Origin: Arthrospiribacter ruber
GTDB taxonomy: Bacteria > Bacteroidota > Bacteroidia > Cytophagales > Cyclobacteriaceae
Assembly (NCBI RefSeq): GCF_019343195.1
Contig: NZ_RPHB01000015.1
Location: 1 to 52,103 of the forward strand
Direction of reading: 5' to 3'
DNA length: 52,103 bases
Every line of letters starts with the position of its first letter. Positions within the stretch are counted from its first letter, which is position 1. Positions 1-7,806 of this stretch are shown piece after piece. Under the pieces are notes generated by a model that worked only from the letters and a program-made list of their open reading frames with translations, did not search any database and was not told where the DNA came from. The position numbers and the translations under genes were made by a program.

Positions 1-985
<985 letters not shown>

Positions 986-1026
986 CCCGCCTTGGGCTGT
1001 TGCATTTTCTGCGAGACATATCAAAA

Positions 1027-1061
1027 AGAATCAAGAGTCAAGAGATAAGAATCAAGACCAA
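1027..1061 (+). repeat. Degenerate 7-bp tandem repeat in the 23S-5S spacer
   Basis: Five heptads follow each other in register: AGAATCA, AGAGTCA, AGAGATA, AGAATCA and AGACCAA. The array lies inside the transcribed spacer between 23S and 5S rRNA. Its unit closely resembles the arrays at 5395 and 46983. Confidence 0.75.
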
Positions 1062-1152
1062 GTTATTCAAAAGAACAAAGATATTTTCCCCGAGAGGGGA
1101 CTGTCACCGGAACTACATGGTACATTGTACTTTGTACCTGTTACAGCAAGAC

Positions 1153-1263
1153 ATGGCGGCCTCGCGCAGGGGTTCCACCTCTTCCCATCCCGAACAGAGA
1201 AGTTAAGCCCTGCAGCGCCGATGGTACTGGGGTTACACCCGGGAGAGTAGGTCGCCGCCTCAT
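1153..1263 (+). rRNA. rrf: 5S ribosomal RNA
   Basis: The 5S rRNA core is recognisable from CCATCCCGAACAGAGAAGTT and the downstream GGGAGAGTAGGTCGCCGCC arm, which pairs with the GGCGGCC at the 5' end. The length of about 110 bases is normal. The ends are set by the terminal helix and are accurate to a few bases. It follows 23S by about 165 bases and is followed directly by a hairpin terminator, so it is the last gene of the operon. Confidence 0.95.
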
Positions 1264-1272
1264 TATTTATAG

Positions 1273-1302
1273 AGCCTTTCAGGAAACTGGGAGGCTTTTT
1301 TG
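1273..1302 (+). terminator. Intrinsic terminator of the rRNA operon
   Basis: An imperfect hairpin (AGCCTTTC against GGGAGGCT) ends in a run of six T. It lies ten bases after 5S, where the rRNA transcript should end. Confidence 0.75.
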
Positions 1303-1325
1303 TGTTTTAGGGGATGGGGGTTAAT

Positions 1326-1378
1326 AGTACCAAGTACCAAGTACCAAGTACGAAGGATGAAGGATGAAGGATGAAGGA
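1326..1378. repeat. Two adjacent 7-bp tandem repeats with different units
   Basis: Bases 1326-1351 are three and a half copies of AGTACCA. Bases 1352-1378 are almost four copies of GAAGGAT. The repeats are perfect or nearly so and the 7-bp period runs through the junction without a break. No coding function is seen. The next ~150 bases hold nothing recognised beyond a CACAGAT word repeated three times (about 1466-1491). Confidence 0.85.
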
Positions 1379-1535
1379 GCAGGTTTTCAGTACTGATGGA
1401 AGAAGCAGCTGCGGTACCGTAAAAGTGTCATGGCCTCCTTTGCTGGTAACCGCTCGATTGTGAACCACAGATCACACAGATGTACACAGATAAAGCTTCG
1501 CTTTTGATAAGGTTTGCTGTGTTGGCTTTTAGAAA

Positions 1536-1620
1536 TATCCATTTAGTATCAGCCAATCCCGATAAACCGGGACAAGTTATCAATCAGTATCCATCTAATA
1601 TCCATTGAATATCCTGAATA
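1536..1620. repeat. TATCC-type repeat with 11-bp period and a small palindrome
   Basis: TATC words start at 1536, 1547, 1578, 1588, 1599 and 1610, mostly 11 bp apart. The array is interrupted at 1557-1573 by the palindrome CCCGATAAACCGGG. A related run of GATA words (the complement) occurs at 25903-25933. The stretch has no gene. Confidence 0.5.
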
Positions 1621-1725
1621 AGGGATTATGCCTAGACTCTAGTTTATGATATATTTCCATAATATTTCTACCTTATTTCTATTGTATTTCAATAAAATGA
1701 TTGACAATGATCGTAGATAATTTAT

Positions 1726-1995
1726 AATATGAGTATACGCATCACTGCACGTAGCCATTTATTGTTTTGAACCAGTTCTTTCTGCTAAATTCTAATCAAA
1801 ATTTTATTATAAAGCTACTTTTTCCTTGATGAAAAAGTAGCCAAAAAATCAAGAATTTCGAATCCTATCCACGCTCAAGGCCTGCGCTGGCCCGGTCGAA
1901 ATTCATCCAACCCTCCAAAGTTTCAATTTACAGTTAAAAGTAAGGTTGGAGGTTTGGTTCTTAAAGTTCACCGTGCAAAGATGCGGATACACATA
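1726..1995. repeat. Long direct repeat, copy 1 (upstream of hemB)
   Basis: This 270-bp sequence recurs almost identically at 3105-3394, on the other side of hemB. It contains an inverted repeat (CTACTTTTTC at 1816 against GAAAAAGTAG at 1831) and a second, weaker one (CAACCCTCCAAA against GGTTGGAGGTTTGG). The two copies differ mainly by a 20-bp segment that copy 1 lacks. There is no transposase. The 1996-2092 tail to hemB probably carries the hemB promoter; TACCTTTA at 2068 is a near match to the TAnnTTTG consensus. Confidence 0.93.
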
Positions 1996-2092
1996 ATTTA
2001 TAATGCGCAATTGAAAACTTTTTTCCTAAAAATAGCATTGAGGTTTTATGTCAAAAGTTAGAACCGTACCTTTACCGTAAAAATGTAAATCT

Positions 2093-3061
2093 ATGATCAG
2101 GCGACCAAGAAGAAACAGAAAATCACAGGCTATTCGAAATATGGTAGAAGAAACCAGGCTTTCTGTAAAGGATTTTATTTTTCCTATGTTTTTGATAGAT
2201 GGAGTAAATCAAAAAGTGGAAGTTGCTTCCATGCCTGGTATCTACAGATACTCTTTGGATTTGATGCTGAAAGAGATTGAAGCATGTGTCAATTTGGGTA
2301 TCATGGCTTTTGATATTTTTCCTGCTTATCCCGAAAGCAAAAAAGACAAGCAGGCTACAGAAAGCCACAACCCTGACACTTTTTACCTTCGGGCTATACA
2401 TAAAATCAAAACCACCTTCCCTGAAGTAGTGGTCATGACCGATGTGGCCATGGATCCCTATAGTTCTGATGGACATGATGGGCTGGTTGAGAATGGGAAG
2501 ATTTTGAATGATCAAACTTTAGAAATCCTTGGTAAAATGTCATTAGCTCAAGCTCAGGCAGGAGCGGATATTCTTGGCCCCTCTGACATGATGGATGGAA
2601 GAGTTGGCTTTATCCGAAACGTCTTGGATGAGAATGGTTATACAGATGTTTCGATCATGTCTTATACGGCCAAATATGCCTCTGCTTTTTATGGTCCATT
2701 TAGAGATGCATTGGACTCCGCTCCAAAATCCGGAGACAAAAAAACCTATCAGATGGATCCTGCGAATTATTACGAGGCATTGATCGAGGCAGACTTGGAT
2801 ACAGAAGAAGGCGCAGATTTTCTAATGGTAAAACCTGCTTTGGCTTATCTTGACGTGATTCGATTGCTCAAGGACAACTCAAATCTTCCCATAGCGGCTT
2901 ACAATGTCAGTGGTGAATATGCCATGATCAAAGCTTCTGCCCAAAGGGGTTGGCTGGATGGGGAACGTGCCATGCTGGAATCTTTATTGAGCATCAAGCG
3001 GGCAGGAGCCAATGTGATTTTGAGTTATTTTGCTAAGGAGTTTGCACTGCTTGGGAAATAA
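2093..3061 (+). CDS. hemB: Porphobilinogen synthase (delta-aminolevulinic acid dehydratase)
   Basis: The enzyme condenses two 5-aminolevulinate molecules to porphobilinogen, the first common pyrrole of heme and other tetrapyrroles, in the cytoplasm. At 322 residues it has the family's usual length. Both active-site lysines are present: K194 in SYTAKYASAFYGPFR and the Schiff-base K247 in FLMVKPALAYLD. The metal region reads DVAMDPYSSDGHDG (117-130), with aspartates where zinc-dependent enzymes have cysteines, so it belongs to the zinc-independent, magnesium-type class. The N-terminus RPRRNRKSQAIRNMVEET is typical and supports the start. hemB stands alone between two long direct repeats. hemE and hemC lie elsewhere in the window. 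Confidence 0.98.
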   Translation: MIRRPRRNRKSQAIRNMVEETRLSVKDFIFPMFLIDGVNQKVEVASMPGIYRYSLDLMLKEIEACVNLGIMAFDIFPAYPESKKDKQATESHNPDTFYLRAIHKIKTTFPEVVVMTDVAMDPYSSDGHDGLVENGKILNDQTLEILGKMSLAQAQAGADILGPSDMMDGRVGFIRNVLDENGYTDVSIMSYTAKYASAFYGPFRDALDSAPKSGDKKTYQMDPANYYEALIEADLDTEEGADFLMVKPALAYLDVIRLLKDNSNLPIAAYNVSGEYAMIKASAQRGWLDGERAMLESLLSIKRAGANVILSYFAKEFALLGK

Positions 3062-3104
3062 AAGTGGAGGGGATTTTTAAATATCAATGGGATAAGGGTT
3101 AAAA

Positions 3105-3394
3105 AATATGAGTATACGCATCACTGCACGTAGCCATTTATTGTTTTGAACCAGTTCTTTCTGCTAAATTCTAATCAAAATTTTATTATAAAGCTACTTT
3201 TTCTCCCGATTTTCGGGACAGGCTTTGATGAAAAAGTAGCCAAAAAATCAAGAATTTCGAATCCTATCCACGCTCAAGGCCTGCGCTGGCCCGGTCGAAA
3301 TTCATCCAACCCTCCAAAGTTTCAATTTACAGTTAAAAGTAAGGTTGGAGGTTTGGTTCTTAAAGTTCACCGTGCAAAGATGCGGATACACATA
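3105..3394. repeat. Long direct repeat, copy 2 (downstream of hemB)
   Basis: This is the 290-bp second copy of the repeat at 1726-1995, in the same orientation. It differs by a 20-bp insertion carrying the palindrome CCCGATTTTCGGG followed by ACAGGCT (about 3205-3224), placed in the loop of the CTACTTTTTC/GAAAAAGTAG hairpin. A 92-codon open frame runs through it, but a translated repeat is the simplest reading. The stretch 3395-3524 is AT-rich with a run of T near 3449 and may hold the promoter of the next small gene. Confidence 0.93.
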
Positions 3395-3524
3395 TTAAAA
3401 AAATATTTGAAAATAGAAATTTAGACGGTTAACTATTGATTTAATGATTTTTTTTTTTTAAGCTTGTTCCACTGAAGGCCAACAGTAAATAATATTATTT
3501 TCTAAAATTTTAAAAAACAAAAAA

Positions 3525-3695
3525 ATGAAAAAGACAATTTTAATTTTGACAATGGTCTGTGGATCTATTGGGTATTCGTTGAATACTGCACAGGCAGCTG
3601 GTTATGAGCCGTACTACCCTGCGGTATGTTGTGATTATATGGGTTTTGAGAATTGTGTCAACTACGATTGCGTAAGACCAAAGCCACAAAATTAA
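3525..3695 (+). CDS. Small secreted cysteine-containing peptide
   Basis: This short gene encodes 56 residues. Residues 1-25 form a clear signal peptide: a KK start, a hydrophobic core ILILTMVCGSIGYSL and a cleavage site near AQA-A. The predicted mature part is about 31 residues, rich in Tyr and Pro, with four cysteines (one CC pair, then two single ones) that could form two disulfides. I do not recognise the family. It resembles, in size and context only, the short exported peptides (such as the NVEALA family) that in Bacteroidota sit beside propeller-type lipoproteins. A hairpin separates it from the DUF4221-like gene 57 bases downstream. Function unknown. Confidence 0.65.
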   Translation: MKKTILILTMVCGSIGYSLNTAQAAGYEPYYPAVCCDYMGFENCVNYDCVRPKPQN

Positions 3696-3704
3696 TTTAA
3701 GCCA

Positions 3705-3738
3705 AGAGTAAAGCTCATTTGAGCTTTACTCTTCAATT
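3705..3738 (+). terminator. Perfect 13-bp hairpin after the small peptide gene
   Basis: AGAGTAAAGCTCA is followed after two bases by its exact reverse complement. It has no strong T-run, so it may attenuate readthrough into the lipoprotein gene rather than stop all transcription. Confidence 0.6.
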
Positions 3739-3752
3739 GTATTCGATATGCT

Positions 3753-4898
3753 ATGAAAAATAATACACTTATTCTATTTATTCCATATTTTTTGATTTTG
3801 GTTTCATGCGGACTCAAAGAAAATGAAAAACAATATAAAAATGTTGAGCTTGAAGTAACTGGAAATTTAAAAAGAATACCTGTTGACCAGAGGACTCCAA
3901 ATGTGAGCACTGGGTTGGTTTCTTTTGAAAATTTACTGTTTAATTTAAATTGGTCCTATAATCAAATTCAAATATATGATCTTGACAAAGATGAACTGAT
4001 CAAAAGTTTAGACTTTGAAATTGAAGGGGATCAGGGAGTGGGAAATATTTTCGGTTTCCATGTTCATAATTTAGATAGTATTTTTTTGTTTGGTCAAATG
4101 GAGCCTAGAATTTATTTAACTGATACTTCTGGATTAATCTTAAACAGAATTAATTATAATATTCCAGATGGCTACTCATCAGCATTTGTCCACCCAACTT
4201 ATTTTTATTCTCCACCATCCATCCAATCGGGAGAAATGATTGTGAAGACACACTTTTTTGGAAATTATAGAGATGTTACTAACGATGAATTAAAAAATAA
4301 ACACATGGTTTACTCCATAGATCTTGAATCTGGGAATACAACTCTTTTATCGCATACGTATCCTGAGGATTATTTATCACTTGGATTAAAACATTTTGAA
4401 CCGAGTATTGCAGTGGGGAAGGAAAAGATAGTATATTCTTTATTTGGAGACCACAGGGTATTTTATGCTGATTCCTTCAATGAAAGTTTAGATAGTAAAG
4501 AAGCCAAAAGTTCTTACTTGGATAATACGCTTAAATTATTTCCGGTAGATGGAGGAAGGTTTGAGAATCAATATTATATGAATGCCTATTCACGATATGA
4601 TAACCTTGTCTATGATAAATATAGGAATGTTTTTTACCGATTTGCTTATCCAACTTTAGATTTGGAAGATGAAAATGCCGTAGTAAGATTACGGAACGCT
4701 CCAGGTCCATTTGCTATTTTAGTCCTCAATGAGTCTTTAGACGTAATCGGAGAGACTTTATTTGAAGAGGGGATTTTTCTTCCTTCAAATTTTTTTGTCA
4801 GTGAAGAAGGATTGTATTTGTCTATCAACCATCCGGACAATCCGGAGAATAAGGAAGAGTTCTTAAGTTTCCAACAGTTAAAGTTGAAAGAACTATGA
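3753..4898 (+). CDS. DUF4221-like beta-propeller lipoprotein
   Basis: The protein has 381 residues and a lipoprotein signal peptide with lipobox LVSC (Cys at residue 19), so it is probably anchored in the outer or inner membrane facing the periplasm. The rest is a soluble, beta-rich sequence with repeated aromatic/aspartate patterns such as IQIYDLDKDELIKSLDF, in keeping with the six-bladed-propeller-like DUF4221 family of Bacteroidota. The biochemical role of that family is not established. The gene and the small peptide gene before it are more AT-rich than the flanking housekeeping genes, and both follow a long repeat, which suggests a locally acquired or variable unit. Confidence 0.7.
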   Translation: MKNNTLILFIPYFLILVSCGLKENEKQYKNVELEVTGNLKRIPVDQRTPNVSTGLVSFENLLFNLNWSYNQIQIYDLDKDELIKSLDFEIEGDQGVGNIFGFHVHNLDSIFLFGQMEPRIYLTDTSGLILNRINYNIPDGYSSAFVHPTYFYSPPSIQSGEMIVKTHFFGNYRDVTNDELKNKHMVYSIDLESGNTTLLSHTYPEDYLSLGLKHFEPSIAVGKEKIVYSLFGDHRVFYADSFNESLDSKEAKSSYLDNTLKLFPVDGGRFENQYYMNAYSRYDNLVYDKYRNVFYRFAYPTLDLEDENAVVRLRNAPGPFAILVLNESLDVIGETLFEEGIFLPSNFFVSEEGLYLSINHPDNPENKEEFLSFQQLKLKEL

Positions 4899-4942
4899 AC
4901 CAGATCCAGCCCTGCTTTTGCAGGTTTCTGGAGTCCTGGTCA

Positions 4943-4989
4943 AAAATAACAGCCCTGTCAGATTTAGAAACTGACAGGGCTATTTTAAT
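4943..4989. terminator. Bidirectional terminator between convergent genes
   Basis: An 11-bp stem AGCCCTGTCAG / CTGACAGGGCT with a nine-base loop is flanked by A-rich sequence on the left and T-rich sequence on the right. It can therefore serve both the lipoprotein gene and the converging GroES-like gene. Confidence 0.8.
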
Positions 4990-5005
4990 TTTGTTTATTT
5001 GTGGA

Positions 5006-5380
5006 TTAAAAATCCTCCTCTCTTTCCAGCATCAAAATAGAGTGTTGCGGTACAATAAAGTATTTTTCCCCTTCGTACATCACCTCGTATGAACCGTTGA
5101 CCAGAAATACGGCCAAATCTCCTTCCTTGGCTTGTAGCGGGATGTATTTGATGCTCTCATCCCGGTCTTTCCATGGTTCATCATCTTCAACGGGTGAAGG
5201 GATAGGGTATCCCGGGCCTGTTTTGATTATATATCCTTGCTGTACCTTTTCTTTTTCCCGCACTCCTGGAGGGAGGTAAAGGCCGGAGGAAGTTTTTTCA
5301 TCCGCTTTACGGAGTTTGATCAATACCCGGTCGCCGACGATGATCAGTTTTTTCAGTTTGTTATCTGGGGTGAGTTGCAT
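5006..5380 (-). CDS. GroES-like (Cpn10 family) co-chaperone paralogue
   Basis: This 124-residue protein keeps a Cpn10-like core: GDRVLIKLRK (16-25), a possible mobile loop EKTSSGLYLPPG, and GYIIKTGPG. It is longer than the ~95 residues of ordinary GroES because an acidic and aromatic segment (YPIPSPVEDDEPWKDRDES, about 58-76) replaces the usual central region. It ends in ILMLEREEDF. It lies 127 bases after dnaK on the same strand but behind the dnaK terminator. No groEL is in the window, so it is probably a second, divergent GroES rather than the main one. Whether it docks on GroEL is not known from sequence. Confidence 0.8.
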   Translation of the reverse strand: MQLTPDNKLKKLIIVGDRVLIKLRKADEKTSSGLYLPPGVREKEKVQQGYIIKTGPGYPIPSPVEDDEPWKDRDESIKYIPLQAKEGDLAVFLVNGSYEVMYEGEKYFIVPQHSILMLEREEDF

Positions 5381-5394
5381 TTTTTGAGACTTTT

Positions 5395-5451
5395 AGAGTC
5401 GAGAAGCGAGAGACAAGAGACAAGAACCAAGACATCTTGTCTCTTGCTTCT
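5395..5451. repeat. 7-bp tandem repeat that also folds into a 17-bp hairpin
   Basis: Heptads in register are AGAGTCG, AGAAGCG, AGAGACA, AGAGACA and AGAACCA. The sequence then turns back: bases 5435-5451 are the reverse complement of 5402-5418 with one mismatch, giving a 17-bp stem and a 16-base loop. It lies between the GroES-like gene and the dnaK terminator. Confidence 0.8.
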
Positions 5452-5452
5452 A

Positions 5453-5492
5453 AAAAAAGAGGCATCCATATCAGATACAGATGCCCTCTTTT
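5453..5492 (-). terminator. Terminator of dnaK
   Basis: Read on the minus strand, AAGAGGGCATC...GATGCCTCTT forms a stem followed by a run of seven T. It begins about 15 bases after the dnaK stop. Confidence 0.85.
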
Positions 5493-5507
5493 GAGTATTG
5501 ATTTATT

Positions 5508-7430
5508 TTATTTTTTGTCTTCAGAGACTTCTTCGTAGTCTACATCAGATACACCATCGCCAGACTCCGCAGAAGCACCCGCATTTGAGGCAGCACCTGC
5601 ATCAGCACCTGGTTGTGCTCCTTGTGTAGCATTGTAGATTTCCTGTGAAGCAGCTTCCCAAGCTTTGTTCAGGCTTTCCATTGCTGAATCTATGCCTGCC
5701 AAGTCCTGAGACTGATGTGCTGACTTCAAAGTTTCCAATGCAGAGGAGATATTGGCCTTGTTGCCATCCGACAACTTGTCACCATATTCCTTCAACTGCT
5801 TTTCAGTTGAGAAAATTAGGCTGTCAGCCTGATTAAGCTTTTCGATCTTTTCTTTTTCAGCTTTATCAGTGGCAGCATTCGCCTCAGCTTCTCTTTTCAT
5901 TCTCTCGATGTCATCCTGTGAAAGTCCAGAAGAGGCTTCAATTTTGATTTTCTGCTCTTTTCCTGTGCCTTTATCTTTTGCGGACACATTGAGAATACCG
6001 TTGGCATCAATGTCGAATGTCACTTCAATCTGAGGAACTCCTCTTGGCGCGGGTGGTATATCACTCAACTGGAATCTGCCAATAGTTCTGTTATCCTTAG
6101 CCAAAGGTCTTTCGCCCTGAAGTACGTGGATGTCCACTGCAGGTTGATTGTCAGCTGCTGTTGAGAATACCTCTGATTTTTTGGATGGAATGGTCGTATT
6201 GGCTTCGATTAATTTAGTGAACACGCCGCCCATGGTCTCTATACCCAAAGAAAGTGGTGTTACATCAAGCAACAATACGTCTTTTACTTCTCCAGTCAAT
6301 ACCCCACCTTGAATAGCTGCTCCAATAGCTACCACTTCATCAGGGTTTACACCTTTTGATGGTTTCTTGCCAAAGAATTTCTCGACTTCTTCCTGGATTT
6401 TTGGGATTCTTGTAGATCCACCTACGAGAATCACTTCATCTATATCAGAAGCTGAAAGCCCTGCATCCTGAAGAGCTTTTTTACAAGGATCCATGGATCT
6501 TCTTACCAAATCCTCAGAAAGTTGTTCAAATTTGGCTCTGCTAAGGTTGCGCACCAAGTGTTTTGGACCTGTTTGAGTAGCCGTGATATATGGCAAGTTT
6601 ATTTCTGTAGAAGAGGAGGATGAAAGCTCGATTTTAGCTTTTTCAGCTGCTTCTTTCAATCTCTGAAGCGCCATTGGATCTTGTCTTAGATCGATTTGCT
6701 CTTCAGCTTTGAACTCATCTGCCAACCAGTTGATGATCACTTGGTCAAAGTCATCACCTCCAAGGTGTACATCACCATTAGTTGATTTTACTTCAAATAC
6801 ACCGTCTCCCAATTCAAGGATAGACACGTCAAATGTACCACCTCCAAGATCATACACTGCGATTTTCATATCCTGGTTTTTCTTGTCCATCCCATAAGCC
6901 AAAGCAGCTGCTGTAGGCTCATTGATGATTCTTTTTACCTCAAGACCTGCAATCTGACCAGCTTCTTTGGTGGCCTGTCTCTCTGCGTCATTGAAGTATG
7001 CCGGTACAGTGATGACTGCTTCGGTTACTTCCTGTCCCAAAAAATCTTCAGCGGTGCTCTTCATTTTTTGAAGGATCATCGCTGAAAGCTCCTGAGGGGT
7101 GTAGGACCTGTCACCGATTTTCACCACAACAGTATCGTTGGGTCCCTGTTCTACTTTATATGAAGCGTGTTTTTTCTCTTCAGAAACTTCAGAGAATTTT
7201 TTACCCATAAATCTTTTCACAGAAGAAATGGTGTTGGCCGGATTGGTGATGGCCTGTCTTTTTGCAGGATCACCTACTTTTCTTTCACCGTTTCCATTAT
7301 CCAAGAATGCAACAATGGATGGGGTGGTCCTTCTTCCTTCTGAGTTTTGGATTACTACTGGCTCATTACCTTCCATTACGGCAACGCAGGAGTTGGTAGT
7401 ACCCAAGTCAATTCCTATAATTTTTCCCAT
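5508..7430 (-). CDS. dnaK: Molecular chaperone DnaK (Hsp70)
   Basis: DnaK is the ATP-driven cytoplasmic chaperone that binds unfolded protein segments with DnaJ and GrpE. The 640-residue length and all three Hsp70 signatures fit: [13 protein letters not shown] (5-17), [13 protein letters not shown] (about 194-206) and [14 protein letters not shown] (about 336-349). The substrate-binding domain and helical lid follow, ending in a Gly/Ala-rich tail and the acidic end [12 protein letters not shown]. dnaJ and grpE are not adjacent. A sigma-54-like promoter lies 50-70 bases upstream and a strong terminator follows, so it is probably transcribed alone or with limited readthrough into the GroES-like gene. 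Confidence 0.99.
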   Translation of the reverse strand: MGKIIGIDLGTTNSCVAVMEGNEPVVIQNSEGRRTTPSIVAFLDNGNGERKVGDPAKRQAITNPANTISSVKRFMGKKFSEVSEEKKHASYKVEQGPNDTVVVKIGDRSYTPQELSAMILQKMKSTAEDFLGQEVTEAVITVPAYFNDAERQATKEAGQIAGLEVKRIINEPTAAALAYGMDKKNQDMKIAVYDLGGGTFDVSILELGDGVFEVKSTNGDVHLGGDDFDQVIINWLADEFKAEEQIDLRQDPMALQRLKEAAEKAKIELSSSSSTEINLPYITATQTGPKHLVRNLSRAKFEQLSEDLVRRSMDPCKKALQDAGLSASDIDEVILVGGSTRIPKIQEEVEKFFGKKPSKGVNPDEVVAIGAAIQGGVLTGEVKDVLLLDVTPLSLGIETMGGVFTKLIEANTTIPSKKSEVFSTAADNQPAVDIHVLQGERPLAKDNRTIGRFQLSDIPPAPRGVPQIEVTFDIDANGILNVSAKDKGTGKEQKIKIEASSGLSQDDIERMKREAEANAATDKAEKEKIEKLNQADSLIFSTEKQLKEYGDKLSDGNKANISSALETLKSAHQSQDLAGIDSAMESLNKAWEAASQEIYNATQGAQPGADAGAASNAGASAESGDGVSDVDYEEVSEDKK

Positions 7431-7482
7431 GATGTTATATTTTCAGTTTTTAGTTACAATTTTAAGTCACATCACCTTCATG

Positions 7483-7497
7483 ACAATGGATGTGCCA
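7483..7497 (-). promoter_or_regulatory. Candidate sigma-54 promoter of dnaK
   Basis: On the minus strand the sequence reads TTGGCACATCCATTGTC. This matches the sigma-54 pattern TGGCAC-N5-TTGC except that the last C is T, and the GG to GT spacing is the required ten bases. Transcription would start near 7470, about 40 bases before the dnaK ATG. Bacteroidota lack a clear sigma-32, so another heat-shock route is plausible. The call is inference from one site. Confidence 0.45.
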
Positions 7498-7519
7498 ATG
7501 AGTTTGGGCTTGTATTTTG

Positions 7520-7597
7520 TGTCAGAATGACAGTGAGATGTCAGATTTTTCGGGAATTTCTATAAAGGATGTCATTTTAATTCCCTGAAATATGTCA
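7520..7597 (-). promoter_or_regulatory. Cluster of TGTCA/TGACA sites upstream of dnaK
   Basis: A perfect dyad TGTCAGAATGACA lies at 7520-7532. Further TGTCA words begin at 7540, 7571 and 7593, and a TGACA sits at 7481 next to the promoter. Such a cluster 40-130 bases upstream of a sigma-54-like promoter could bind an activator. The rest of the 7431-7806 gap holds no gene; its right part must contain the promoter of the MOSC gene. Confidence 0.4.
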
Positions 7598-7806
7598 CTT
7601 TTTAAAAAAAATGGACCTCAGGCCTGCAACCTTTTCCGGCAAGATGGTATCTAATGGGTATGTACAGCAAAAGGATTTTTATGGAAAGAGTAAAATGGGG
7701 TATTGCTATGCTTTTATGCCTGTTGTTTTCAATTCTCTGGTCACTATAAAAAGCGGTTTCAGATTTCCTGGAATTTGCACTAATTTGTAGGTCTAAACTT
7801 ACTGTC

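Noticed and set aside
986-1152. tRNA gene in the 23S-5S spacer or elsewhere in the window
   Set aside because: No cloverleaf with a GGTTC-type T-loop and matching acceptor stem was found by eye; a covariance search would be decisive.
1326-1378. Possible CRISPR or VNTR array
   Set aside because: The repeats are 7 bp with no spacers and no cas genes; they are simple tandem repeats.
3146-3424. 92-codon open frame downstream of hemB
   Set aside because: It is the translation of the long direct repeat, whose other copy lacks 20 bp at the same place, so the frame is not kept. No start signal or protein family is seen.
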